A program made the translations under genes and the position numbers. A stretch of 38,705 nt of DNA, taken from NCBI GenBank assembly GCA_938084065.1, contig CALKDI010000201.1:1-38705 (forward strand). Reading direction: 5' to 3'. The DNA comes from an uncultured Alphaproteobacteria bacterium. Lineage in GTDB: Bacteria > Pseudomonadota > Alphaproteobacteria > Bin95. Within the stretch, counting starts at the first letter, position 1; each line of letters starts with the position of its first letter. The notes below the pieces were generated by a model that was not told where the DNA came from, ran no database searches, and was given only the letters and a program-made list of their open reading frames with translations. Of this stretch, positions 26,596-35,528 are shown piece after piece.

Positions 26596-29085
26596 GTGAG
26601 CCTCTGGGTGGAACGGGTTTGGAATGGGCTTTGGCCGATGCAGGCGGTGGTGCTGGCGCTTCTGGCCCTGGCATTGTCGGGCATTCTGCCGGCCTTGGGG
26701 CCGTGGCTGCACAGTCTTGGCCTGTTCGCCGGCCTTACTTGGCTCGGGTGGACGCTCTGGCAGCGGCGCGGCGCATGGCGTCTGCCATCGCGAGGTGAGG
26801 CTGCCCGGCGGCTAGAACAAGATAGCGGCGTTGCCCACCGACCGCTGCAAGCCATAGCGGATCGGCCTTTGGGTGACGACCCCACGGGTCAAGCCCTCTG
26901 GCAGGCTCACCAGCGCCAACTAGCAGCACATCTAGCCCAGCTGCGTCCCGCCCCGCCCACAAACGCCCTGCCCCGGCTCGACCGGTTCGCATGGCGGGCT
27001 GGAGCGCTCTTGGCTGTGGTTATAGCCCTGTTTCTAGCCGGCCACGACTGGCGCCATCACCTGCGCGAGAGCATCCAGCCGCGGTTCGCCGCTATTGCCG
27101 GCCAGGACGCCCCCGCCGTCGACCTGTGGATTGAGCCGCCGGCCTACACCAACAAACCGCCAATATTCGCCCCGGCCTCGGGCGAGCCGATGCGGGTTCC
27201 GATCGGCAGCATGCTGGTCGCGCGGGTCAGTCGATCTGGCTCCGCCACGTTAGAGATAGACGATCAGACACATGCCTTTGAGGAAGACGGCCCGGACAGC
27301 CACAAACTGACGATGGAATTGACCGAGGGCAGACAGATGGCCGTCCGCGGTGGCGGCTCCACCCTGGCAGAATGGCCGCTCGACATCGTCTACGACCAAC
27401 CGCCCACTGCCGAATTTGTTGAGCCACCGTCGGCTACGCCACGGCAGTCGCTGCGCATCGACTATGCCTTCGCCGACGACTATGGCGTCACCGCTGCCCG
27501 GGCCGAAATTCGGTTGGCGGGCCAGGAGACAGCGGCAGATGCCGGCGAGCCGCTGCTATTGGTGTTTCCGTTGGGCGATGTGGCCGCGACGGTGCAATCC
27601 AGCAGTTTCCACGACCTGACACCGCACCCCTGGGCCGGACGTAAGGTCCTGGTGCGCCTTCAAGCCGTGGATGCTCTGGGACAGACTGGCGAGAGCGATA
27701 GCGTTATCGTTACCCTGCCAGAACGAGTCTTTACCCATCCAGTCGCGCGCGAGATCATCGCGGCCCGCAAGGACTTGGACCAAGGCCAACCACCGCGTGA
27801 GGTAGCCTCCGCGCTGGGCAAGATTGCCCAATTCCCAGGGCGGTTCGATGACAACACCACCGTGTTTCTGGGCCTACGCGCCAGTTCCTATCGGCTGTGG
27901 CGCAACACCGACGAAGCAGCGCTCACATCCGTGCGGGACCTGTTGTGGGATATAGCGTTGCGGCTGGACCAAGGCGACCTGCCCGGAGCCGAGCGCGACC
28001 TGCGCGCCGCTCAAGAGGCCTTGCAGGAAGCGCTCGCACGCAATGCCGATGAGGCAGAAATCCGCCGCTTGGTCGAGGAGTTGCGGCAGGCCATGCGCCG
28101 CTTTGCGAGCGAATTGGCGAACCAGGGTGGGCAACCACCTTCTCCGCCGGCTCCGGCTCAGGCGAATGATACTGCTGAGGTGGCTGACCTAGAGCGTATG
28201 CTGGACCAGATCCAGTCCTTGGCCGAAAGCGGCTCAACGCAAGCGGCGCGCGACCTGCTGGCCCAGCTACAGCAGATGTTGGAAAGCGCCCAGGCCTCCC
28301 AACAAATGAGCGAGGCACAGCAACAACAGGCCGCCGCCATGACGCAAATGCTCAATCAGCTGATGGAGATGCAACGGCGGCAGCAAGCCTTGATCGACCA
28401 GACGTTCGAGCGCAATCAACAGGCCCAACCGCCACAAAACGGCCCGCCCGATGCCAATGCCGGCCAGCCCCAAATCATGATGGATCTGCGCCGCTTTGGC
28501 CTGCCCAATCTGATGATGCCGCAATTGCGCCAACCGGGACAGCGGCCATCTCAATCGCGGGAACAGCGCAACGATCCTATGCCTGGCCCCATGCCCGGTC
28601 TGGCACAAGACCAAGACGATTTGCGCCGCGATCTGGGCGAATTGATGCGCCAGTTAGGCGAGATGATGGGCAATATTCCAGACGCCATGCAGCAGGCGGA
28701 GCAGGCCATGCGCAGCGCGCGCGACAACCTCCAGCAAGGCGCTGGCAATCCGGCACTGGCCGCAGAAAACGTGGCGCTGGAACACTTACGCCAGGCCGGC
28801 CAGGGGCTGTCACAGCAATTATCACAACAAATGGGCACCCAGTCCGGCCCCGGCACCACCTTTATGCAGGGCAGAGGCTCTGCCGGCCCCGGTCAGAACC
28901 GCGACCCCTTAGGCCGAGAGGGTCAAGACGGCCAGTCAGCCTCCGAAGTCGGCCCGCGCCTCCCAACAGAGACGGAAACCCAACGCGCCCGCCGCATCCG
29001 CGACACCCTCTACAAACGCAGCGCAGATCCCGACCGCCCAGTGCCAGAACAAGACTATCTGCGGCGATTGCTGCGGCAATTCTGA
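26596..29085 (+). CDS. DUF4175 / TIGR02302 family membrane protein
   Basis: An 829-aa protein from the GTG at 26596. Two hydrophobic segments lie near residues 15-50 and a third near 134-148. A beta-rich middle (about 170-370) follows, then a long helical, Gln/Met-rich, coiled-coil-prone C-terminus (about 440-740). This layout and the position after lysA match the uncharacterised alphaproteobacterial TIGR02302 family. The start is doubtful. The reading frame stays open upstream to the lysA stop and encodes YRIALAWVSLWVERVW, which looks like family N-terminus. A ggaggagg site at 26525-26532 stands nine bases before an in-frame CTG at 26542, while the GTG has no ribosome site. It is probably in one operon with argH-lptM-lysA. 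The function is unknown. Confidence 0.85.
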   Translation: MSLWVERVWNGLWPMQAVVLALLALALSGILPALGPWLHSLGLFAGLTWLGWTLWQRRGAWRLPSRGEAARRLEQDSGVAHRPLQAIADRPLGDDPTGQALWQAHQRQLAAHLAQLRPAPPTNALPRLDRFAWRAGALLAVVIALFLAGHDWRHHLRESIQPRFAAIAGQDAPAVDLWIEPPAYTNKPPIFAPASGEPMRVPIGSMLVARVSRSGSATLEIDDQTHAFEEDGPDSHKLTMELTEGRQMAVRGGGSTLAEWPLDIVYDQPPTAEFVEPPSATPRQSLRIDYAFADDYGVTAARAEIRLAGQETAADAGEPLLLVFPLGDVAATVQSSSFHDLTPHPWAGRKVLVRLQAVDALGQTGESDSVIVTLPERVFTHPVAREIIAARKDLDQGQPPREVASALGKIAQFPGRFDDNTTVFLGLRASSYRLWRNTDEAALTSVRDLLWDIALRLDQGDLPGAERDLRAAQEALQEALARNADEAEIRRLVEELRQAMRRFASELANQGGQPPSPPAPAQANDTAEVADLERMLDQIQSLAESGSTQAARDLLAQLQQMLESAQASQQMSEAQQQQAAAMTQMLNQLMEMQRRQQALIDQTFERNQQAQPPQNGPPDANAGQPQIMMDLRRFGLPNLMMPQLRQPGQRPSQSREQRNDPMPGPMPGLAQDQDDLRRDLGELMRQLGEMMGNIPDAMQQAEQAMRSARDNLQQGAGNPALAAENVALEHLRQAGQGLSQQLSQQMGTQSGPGTTFMQGRGSAGPGQNRDPLGREGQDGQSASEVGPRLPTETETQRARRIRDTLYKRSADPDRPVPEQDYLRRLLRQF

Positions 29086-29126
29086 GCTAGGCCTAGCGGC
29101 GGAAGCTATTCTCTCCGCGCCTTTCT

Positions 29127-29219
29127 CTGGACTTGGTTCCGGGCCTACGCTTGAGAGCCAGCCAACCATTCCCTGCTCTGTAAGAAATTCCCGAGCATGG
29201 ATCACGGATCAAGTCCGGG
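29127..29219. repeat. Palindromic intergenic repeat, copy 2
   Basis: The left arm ctggacttggttccggg (29127-29143) and right arm cggatcaagtccggg (29205-29219) are imperfect inverted copies: ggacttg plus ccg is shared, with one base inserted. They resemble the arms of the element at 22-119 (cctgaacttg...). It lies between the convergent DUF4175 and dnaE2 genes, where it may act as a shared 3' structure. Confidence 0.6.
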
Positions 29220-29229
29220 AAACCGCGCC

Positions 29230-32200
29230 TCAATGGAAGTCCCGTGACTTGACTGGGAAGCGCTGGCTATCAGGCTCTAGCGGTGCAACTGGGCCAGCCG
29301 AGGCAGAAGGTCCATCCAAGTCGCTGAGCCAGTGGGAGCGATCTTCCAAATGCTCGGCAACTACATGAATCACTAGGCCCTCGCGCTGCAACCGGCCTTT
29401 GACCCATAGCAGGCGCGCGCGCATGACGGTGGCGCGGTAGGCCTCGAACACTTTCGGCCAGACGATGATGTTGGCGACGCCAGTTTCGTCCTCAAGCGTG
29501 GCAAAGATCACGCCTTTAGCACTGCCGGGCCGCTGCCGCACCAGCACCAGGCCGGCGACGGTAACCCGCCCGTTCGCCGGCAGATGCGGCAGGCGGGCGC
29601 TCGGCACGGCGTCGGGCAAGCGCGGGCGCAGCAATGCCATCGGGTGGCGGCGTAGGGTCAGACGCTGGCGGCGGTAATCCTCCGCCACTTGCTCGCCCAT
29701 AGTGGCAGCCGGCAGGGCTACGGCGGGTTCAGTCTGTAGGGCCGCCTCCGCCCGGTTCTCGCCGGTGGCGGCGAACAATGGCAAGTCCTCGACGGTCGGC
29801 GGCAACGCACGCACCGCCCACAGCGCCTCCCGCCGGTTCTGGCCGAGCGAGCCGAAGGCATCCGCCTCCGCCAACCGCTCCAGCACGGCAGCGGAGAGGC
29901 TGGCGCGCGTGCGAACCTCCGCCACACTGCCATAGCCGCGAGCCGGGCGGGCCGCCATCAAGGCCCGAGCATCTGCCTGTTTCAGCCCCTTGATCTGTCG
30001 CAACCCGAGACGCAGCGAGCGCTCTGGCTTGGCCGAAGTCACACCCCAGCCAATGGAGCCCCGCGCCGGCCCTGGCCCTGCGCCCGGCTGCAGGGTGCAA
30101 TCCCAATCACTGGCGTTCACGTCCGCCGGCAGTATGTGCACGCCATGTTCCACCGCGTTGCGCACGATCTGCGCCGGGGCGTAGAATCCCAGCGGCTGGC
30201 TGTTCAGCAAGGCCGCGGCAAACACCTCCGGATAATGGCATTTCAGCCAGGATGAGACATAGACCAGCAGGGCAAAGCTGGCGGCGTGGCTCTCCGGAAA
30301 GCCATAGGTGCCGAAGCCCTCAATCTGCTTGAAACAGCGTTCGGCGACGTCCCGGTCGTAGCCGCGGGCGACCATGCCGCTGACCATTTTCTCGTGGAAT
30401 TTGTGGATATCGCCGCCTTTCTTGAAGGTCGCCATGGCGCGGCGCAGGCGGTCAGCCTCGTCCGGGGTGAAGCCGGCGGCGACGATGGCGATCTTCATCG
30501 CCTGCTCTTGGAACAACGGCACGCCCAGCGTCTTGCCCAGCACCTTTTCGAGCGCTTTCGAGGGGTAGGACACTTGCTCCTTGCCCTCGCGCCGGCGCAG
30601 ATAGGGGTGGACCATGTCGCCCTGGATCGGCCCCGGTCGGACGATGGCGACCTCGATCACCAGATCGTAGAAATTGCGCGGCTTCAGGCGGGCCAGCATC
30701 GACATCTGCGCCCGGCTCTCCACCTGAAACGTGCCGAGCGAGTCGGCGCGCGACAGCATCTCGTACGTCGCCCAGTCGCCCTCCGGAATGCTGGCGAGGC
30801 CCAGGTCGCGGCCATAATCCTGGCGCAGCAGATCGAATGCCTTGCGCACACAGGTCAGCATGCCGAGCGCCAGCACATCCACCTTGAGAATGCCGAGCGC
30901 ATCGATATCGTCCTTGTCCCACTCGATCACCGTGCGGTCGGCCATGGCGGCGTTCTCGATCGGCACCAGATCTTCCAGGCTGTCGCGCGCAATCACAAAG
31001 CCGCCAGTGTGCTGCGAGAGGTGGCGGGGGAAGCCGATCAACTCGCGTGCCAAGGTCAGTGTCATCGCAATACGCCGGTCGGTGGGGTCGAGCCCAGCCT
31101 CGACCACGCGCTCCTCAACCACTGTAGCCTCGTGCCAGCCCCAGAGATTGCCGCTGATGGCGCCGACCGTATCCGGCGACAGGCCCATGACCTTGCCCAC
31201 GTCGCGCAGCGCGCCGCGAGCGCGGTAGGTAACGACGGTAGCGGTCAGCCCGGCGCGGTGGCGGCTATAGCGGTTGTAGAGGTATTGAATGACCTCCTCA
31301 CGCCGTTCGTGCTCGAAATCGACGTCGATATCCGGCGGCTCGTCGCGAGCAGCGGAGACGAAGCGCTCAAACAGCAGGTCGATGCGGGTCGGGTCGACCG
31401 CTGTGACGCCCAGGCAATAGCACACGGCAGAATTCGCCGCCGAACCGCGGCCTTGGCAGAGGATATCCTGGCTGCGGGCAAAGCGGACGATGTCGTAGAC
31501 GGTCAGGAAATAGGGCGCATAACCGAGTTCGTCGATCAGGCTGAGCTCTTTGGCAATGGCCAGCTGCACCTGGTCCGGCACACCCTGGGGGTAGCGGTTG
31601 GTCGCGCCTTCACGGGTCAGGCGGGTGAGGGTTTGTTGCGCGGTTTCTCCCGCCACCATGATCTCTGCTGGATATTCGTAGCGCAACTCGTCGAGAGAGA
31701 ATTGGCAGCGCTCCGCCAGTTCCAGCGTGTTGGCCAGCGCTTGGGGGTGCTCGCGGAATAGGCGGGCCATCTCTTGCGGCGTCTTCAAGTGGCGCTCGGC
31801 ATTGGCGGCGAGGCGAAAGCCGGCCTGGTCAATGCTGGTGCGGTGGCGGATGCAGGCCAGCACGTCGGCCAGCGGCTTGCGGCCTGGCACATGCATCAAC
31901 GGCGCGTTGGTGGCGAGCAGCGGGATGCGATGGCGGGCGGCAAGCGCCGCGTCTCGGGCAATGCCGTCTGCCCCGTCGAAGCGCGGGTGGGTGGCGAGGT
32001 AGAGGTTGCGGCGGAAGTCGCTCTGCAAACGGTGGGCCAGCGCGTCGGGATCTAGGTCCGGCGGTATGCTGTCTGGCAACAGGGCGAAGATCAACCCTTC
32101 CGCGTACTCACGCACGTCATCAAGGCTGAGCCAGCAAGCCCCTTTCGGCGCTCGCCTTCGCCCCAAGCTAATCAGGCGCGAAAGGCGGGAGTAGGCTGGG

Positions 32201-32508
32201 CGGTCCGTCGGGTAAGCCAGCAGGCTGATGCCATCTGGCATGCGTAGTCGCTGGTCAGCGTCCAGTGGCTTGACCTCATAGCCGGCCACATCCCGCACCA
32301 GATCGAGCCGCGCGCCAACGACATAGCGGACACCAGCCTGCTTCGCCGCCACATGGCCACGCACCACGCCGGCCAGGCTGTTGCGGTCGCAAATCGCCAG
32401 CACCGAAACGCCCAGCGCCGCCGCAGCAATCGCCAACTCGTCGGCGTGGGAAGCGCCTTCCAGAAAACTGAAATTGCTGGTGGCAAAGAGTTCAGCGTAG
32501 GCAGCCAT
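29230..32508 (-). CDS. dnaE2: Error-prone DNA polymerase III alpha subunit DnaE2
   Basis: A 1092-aa C-family polymerase that, with ImuA and ImuB, carries out mutagenic translesion synthesis. It has an N-terminal PHP domain (YAELFATSNFSFLEGASH), the DnaE2-type CDRNSLAGVVRGH block (40-52), CQGRGSAANS (351-360), the catalytic PDIDVDFEH (392-400) and the ILKVDVLALGML block that carries the third Asp. An OB-fold follows, and the tail KSRDFH is typical of DnaE2 rather than DnaE1. It is full length. I chose the ATG at 32508; a TTG at 32577 is in frame, and the frame stays open back to the aldolase stop codon. imuA and imuB, its usual partners, are not in the window, and I see no LexA-type gttc-N7-gttc box nearby. 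Confidence 0.94.
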   Translation of the reverse strand: MAAYAELFATSNFSFLEGASHADELAIAAAALGVSVLAICDRNSLAGVVRGHVAAKQAGVRYVVGARLDLVRDVAGYEVKPLDADQRLRMPDGISLLAYPTDRPAYSRLSRLISLGRRRAPKGACWLSLDDVREYAEGLIFALLPDSIPPDLDPDALAHRLQSDFRRNLYLATHPRFDGADGIARDAALAARHRIPLLATNAPLMHVPGRKPLADVLACIRHRTSIDQAGFRLAANAERHLKTPQEMARLFREHPQALANTLELAERCQFSLDELRYEYPAEIMVAGETAQQTLTRLTREGATNRYPQGVPDQVQLAIAKELSLIDELGYAPYFLTVYDIVRFARSQDILCQGRGSAANSAVCYCLGVTAVDPTRIDLLFERFVSAARDEPPDIDVDFEHERREEVIQYLYNRYSRHRAGLTATVVTYRARGALRDVGKVMGLSPDTVGAISGNLWGWHEATVVEERVVEAGLDPTDRRIAMTLTLARELIGFPRHLSQHTGGFVIARDSLEDLVPIENAAMADRTVIEWDKDDIDALGILKVDVLALGMLTCVRKAFDLLRQDYGRDLGLASIPEGDWATYEMLSRADSLGTFQVESRAQMSMLARLKPRNFYDLVIEVAIVRPGPIQGDMVHPYLRRREGKEQVSYPSKALEKVLGKTLGVPLFQEQAMKIAIVAAGFTPDEADRLRRAMATFKKGGDIHKFHEKMVSGMVARGYDRDVAERCFKQIEGFGTYGFPESHAASFALLVYVSSWLKCHYPEVFAAALLNSQPLGFYAPAQIVRNAVEHGVHILPADVNASDWDCTLQPGAGPGPARGSIGWGVTSAKPERSLRLGLRQIKGLKQADARALMAARPARGYGSVAEVRTRASLSAAVLERLAEADAFGSLGQNRREALWAVRALPPTVEDLPLFAATGENRAEAALQTEPAVALPAATMGEQVAEDYRRQRLTLRRHPMALLRPRLPDAVPSARLPHLPANGRVTVAGLVLVRQRPGSAKGVIFATLEDETGVANIIVWPKVFEAYRATVMRARLLWVKGRLQREGLVIHVVAEHLEDRSHWLSDLDGPSASAGPVAPLEPDSQRFPVKSRDFH

Positions 32509-32649
32509 CGGCTTCAACTCGCACCATGGCCGGCTCGCCACGTTTCCACTCGCCGCCGTTCCATCCGCTTCACCCAATACGGCAATAGCAACCGAAATGG
32601 CGACGACGTAACCCCAGGCGCTAACCGGGTTGTTTCGTCGCCATCGGTC

Positions 32650-33432
32650 CTAATTCCGATAGCTGGTGTCGGCTTTGTCCAGCTTGCGCATCAGGGCTGC
32701 AAACTCCATGCGGCCATAATCCATGCCGCCGCCATTCTGGGTGCCATCAGCAATGAAGCTCTCAACGCCGTCGCGGGAGTGCGAGGCGACGTTGTCGCCA
32801 ACAACACGCATCTTGCCCGCTGCCGCTGCATCTAACTGCACTTGGGCCGAGCGCTCCAGCCGGTAGAGGCGCATGAAGGCCTCAGGCACGGTCTTGCCAG
32901 TGGTCAACAGGCCGTGGTTGCGCAGGATCAGGGCTTTGTTGTCGCCGAGCGATTTTTGCAGCCGCTCACGCTCATCCAGGTAGAAGCTGGGGCCTTCGTA
33001 CTCGTGATAAGACAGGCGCTCATGGAACATGGTCGCGTTCATCGAAATGTTCAGCAGTCCGTCTTCCAGTGCGGAGATGGCCATGCCGGCGCGGGTGTGC
33101 GTGTGCATGACAACATGATTATCGCTGTCCTCGACCATGTGCACGGCAGAGTGGATGATGAAGCCCGCCTTGTTCACCGGATACGGCGTGTCCTCGACAA
33201 TATTGCCGTCCACATCGATCTTCACGAGGTTGGAGGCCGTGATCTCGTCATAGTTCAGGCCGTAGGGGTTGATCAGAAAGTGATGATCAGGCCCCGGTAC
33301 GCGCGCTGTCAGATGGCCGTAGATCAGCTCAGTCCAGCCGAAATGATCGACCAGGCGATAGGCGGCGGCGAGCTCAATGCGAACTTCGCGCTCGGTCGTG
33401 GCGGGGGAGAGGTCGGCGATGCGGGCGTCCAT
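32650..33432 (-). CDS. Class II aldolase/adducin family protein
   Basis: A 260-aa member of the zinc-dependent class II aldolase/adducin family (fuculose-phosphate aldolase, ribulose-phosphate epimerase and related enzymes). Zinc-ligand motifs are MHTHT (109-113) and RNHG (171-174). The early WTELIYGHLTARVPG block and the INPYGLNYDEIT block are typical of the subgroup found in alphaproteobacterial catabolic clusters, whose substrates are mostly unknown. I chose the ATG at 33432 because gagga lies nine bases upstream; a longer in-frame start would add 28 atypical residues. It sits between an FAD oxidoreductase and dnaE2 on the same strand, with 114-bp and 141-bp gaps. Confidence 0.9.
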   Translation of the reverse strand: MDARIADLSPATTEREVRIELAAAYRLVDHFGWTELIYGHLTARVPGPDHHFLINPYGLNYDEITASNLVKIDVDGNIVEDTPYPVNKAGFIIHSAVHMVEDSDNHVVMHTHTRAGMAISALEDGLLNISMNATMFHERLSYHEYEGPSFYLDERERLQKSLGDNKALILRNHGLLTTGKTVPEAFMRLYRLERSAQVQLDAAAAGKMRVVGDNVASHSRDGVESFIADGTQNGGGMDYGRMEFAALMRKLDKADTSYRN

Positions 33433-33546
33433 GGGGCTGTATCCTCTGCGGTGGAGGGTTGATTGTTGGCCAGAGTTTAGCATGAGGGGCGGCTGCGGAA
33501 CCAGTCTCCTTGCCAAGCCTGGAAATGGGCGGCCCGCGGTAATCCC

Positions 33547-34893
33547 TCAACCGGTGCCTTTGCGGCGGTCTTTCTTGTCCAGATAGCGGTAATACTCTCC
33601 GACGATGGGTAAAAACCAGGGGTTGCCCTGGTAAAACGGCACGCCGACACCGGGGAAGGGCAGGTCGGCATACTCGCTGTCGGACCGTCCTTCCTGCAGG
33701 ATGCGCAGGGCAATCTGGCGGCCTAGATAGGTCATCATTGCAACGCCACTGCCGTTGCAACCGGTGCAGTAGTGAATGCCGTCTTCACAGCCCATGTGCG
33801 GCAGCGCATCGGTCGTCATGGCGACAGTGCCGGACCAGGAATGTGTGATGCGGGCGTCTTTCAGCTGAGGCCAGCGGTCCGTCATCATTTTGTGCAGTAG
33901 AGCGCCGCTCACCTCCGGCGAGACGTCTTGGAACCTGGCCCGCCCGCCATACATTACGCGCCGATCCCCCGGCAGCAGGCGGTAATAGCTGGTTATACGC
34001 GGTGTTTCAGAGATTGTGCGGCCGTTGGGGATCAACTCCCGCGCCAAATCCTCCGGCAACTCTTCGGTCGCGATGATCTGGCTGGCTATAGGCACCAATT
34101 TTTTGCGCAATTTGGGGGATAGATCGCCGGTATAGCCTTTGGTGGCGACGATGACGTGCTCAGCTCGGCAGGGTCCGCGCTCTGTGTTGACGACGAAGGC
34201 GCCCGGCGATCCGGTGATACCTGTTACTTTTGTGTGCGCGCATAATGTGACGCCCGCAGCGGCACAGGCATCCAACAGGCCTTTGTGGAACAAAGCTGGG
34301 TGCAGTTTGCCCGAGCGTTCGATGACCAAACCACCATGGTAGAAATCACTGCCAATTTCCTCCCGCTGTTGGTCTTTGGATACGACGCGGGCGCCGACTT
34401 GCAGAAGCCGGTTCAGCATATCGGCCTTCTTTTGCAGCCCTGGGAAATGGTCGGCAGTGAAGGCGCCGACAAACCGACCGCGGGGCTCAAAGTGGCAATC
34501 GATGTTCTCACGTTCGATTAAGTGCTGCACCAGTTCGTAGGCGGCGAGGCTTTCGCCAAGCAGTTTTTCAAGCACGGGCTGTAGCGATGCACCGCGTTTT
34601 TCCTGGCCGGGGCCGCCGGATATTCCCTTGCCCAGGTTGATGCCCGTGCTGACACCGCCGCCGTTTCGGCTGCTGGCACCCTCACCAAACGCGAGCGCAT
34701 CGACGACGGTGACGGCCCGGCCGCCTCTCGCCAATTCCAGCGCGGCGGACAGACCTGAATAGCCGCTGCCGACAATGAATATCTCGGTCGTATCCGGCAG
34801 ATCCTTGGCATGGGTCGTGCCGGGCCTGGCGGCCTCCCACCAGTACGGTTCAGGCTTGTAGTCCGGATGGAACAACGACCGGTCGATCTGCAT
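33547..34893 (-). CDS. FAD-dependent oxidoreductase (DAO family, PuuB/OrdL-like)
   Basis: A 448-aa flavoprotein of the D-amino-acid-oxidase superfamily. The dinucleotide-binding motif is IVGSGYSGLSAALELARGG (about 41-59), followed by the SSRNGGGVS block. The C-terminal HSWSGTVAMTTDALPHMG and YCTGCNGSGVAMMTYLG blocks are characteristic of gamma-glutamylputrescine-oxidase-like enzymes, which oxidise secondary or primary amines. I take the ATG at 34893 with aaagg nine to ten bases upstream; a GTG one codon earlier is possible. The substrate is probably an amine or N-methylated amino acid, but this is not decidable. It belongs to a run of minus-strand genes. Confidence 0.9.
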   Translation of the reverse strand: MQIDRSLFHPDYKPEPYWWEAARPGTTHAKDLPDTTEIFIVGSGYSGLSAALELARGGRAVTVVDALAFGEGASSRNGGGVSTGINLGKGISGGPGQEKRGASLQPVLEKLLGESLAAYELVQHLIERENIDCHFEPRGRFVGAFTADHFPGLQKKADMLNRLLQVGARVVSKDQQREEIGSDFYHGGLVIERSGKLHPALFHKGLLDACAAAGVTLCAHTKVTGITGSPGAFVVNTERGPCRAEHVIVATKGYTGDLSPKLRKKLVPIASQIIATEELPEDLARELIPNGRTISETPRITSYYRLLPGDRRVMYGGRARFQDVSPEVSGALLHKMMTDRWPQLKDARITHSWSGTVAMTTDALPHMGCEDGIHYCTGCNGSGVAMMTYLGRQIALRILQEGRSDSEYADLPFPGVGVPFYQGNPWFLPIVGEYYRYLDKKDRRKGTG

Positions 34894-34950
34894 CACGCAC
34901 GCCTTTCCATGGACACTTCCTGCAACCGGCTTCGCAAGCCGTTGGGCCGA

Positions 34951-34994
34951 AGCGGCCGCCTGCTATGCCTGATAGTGCGGAGCAGGCGGCCGCT
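34951..34994 (-). terminator. Strong hairpin after the NIPSNAP gene
   Basis: The perfect 14-bp arms agcggccgcctgct (34951-34964) and agcaggcggccgct (34981-34994) enclose a 16-nt loop. It lies 14 bp beyond the NIPSNAP stop codon and before the FAD oxidoreductase start. There is no long T-run, so it may attenuate or stabilise rather than fully terminate. Confidence 0.55.
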
Positions 34995-35007
34995 GTTTGC
35001 GAGTGGG

Positions 35008-35331
35008 TTAGCCCACCGTCGATTTCGGTGTCGGCACGATGCGTTGGACGACATTTTCTTCGCGGATCAGATAGTTCGGCACCCGCGGGCCCATATCATT
35101 TTTCCAGTAATCAGTCTCATACACGGCTTTGTAGAGTGCTTCGCGTTGCTCTTCGCTTTCGAAGCGGCGTAGCCAAACATAGCAGCTTTCATCCGTCTCA
35201 CCGCGGAATGAGCCGCAGATCACCATGCCTTTGGAGACCTGGAACGGGATGATCTCCTGTTCCATGATCTGGACCCATTCATCCATCTTGCCGGGCTTCA
35301 CTTTGTATTGGCGCAGTTCGTAGAAGGCCAT
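35008..35331 (-). CDS. NIPSNAP family protein
   Basis: A 107-aa dimeric alpha/beta-barrel (ferredoxin-like) protein of the NIPSNAP family. It opens with FYELRQYKVKPGKMDEWVQ and carries the aromatic block YVWLRRFESEEQRE. Bacterial members are small, lack a defined reaction and often sit beside catabolic genes. The ATG at 35331 has aaagga ten bases upstream. It lies 114 bp upstream of the FAD oxidoreductase on the same strand, with a strong hairpin in the gap, so co-transcription is uncertain. Confidence 0.9.
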   Translation of the reverse strand: MAFYELRQYKVKPGKMDEWVQIMEQEIIPFQVSKGMVICGSFRGETDESCYVWLRRFESEEQREALYKAVYETDYWKNDMGPRVPNYLIREENVVQRIVPTPKSTVG

Positions 35332-35487
35332 GATTGCGTAGTCCTTTGGTTGGGAGTTGAGACAGGCAGATTGATGCAAGCCAGCGGTTCGGTCAACGCC
35401 GTCAACGAAGCGTATCAACCGCCCGGCTGGAGCGAACAGCCTGGAAAACCTGGGTCTTTGATAGGCGAAGTTCTTATCTCATGCCGA

Positions 35488-35517
35488 TCCCGGATAGCGG
35501 CATCGCCTCTTCCGGGA
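35488..35517. repeat. Inverted repeat after the DUF1244 gene
   Basis: The 7-bp perfect arms tcccgga (35488-35494) and tccggga (35511-35517) enclose a 16-nt loop, beginning 12 bp beyond the DUF1244 stop codon. No T-run follows on the minus strand. It could be a weak terminator separating DUF1244 from NIPSNAP. Confidence 0.4.
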
Positions 35518-35528
35518 CCGCTAACCCC

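Noticed and set aside
30286-31761. Nearly 500-codon frame antisense to dnaE2
   Set aside because: Same reason: it mirrors conserved dnaE2 codons and has no independent support.
34894-34911. Five-codon leader peptide ending against the FAD oxidoreductase start
   Set aside because: It is too short, has no regulatory codon pattern, and is easily expected by chance.
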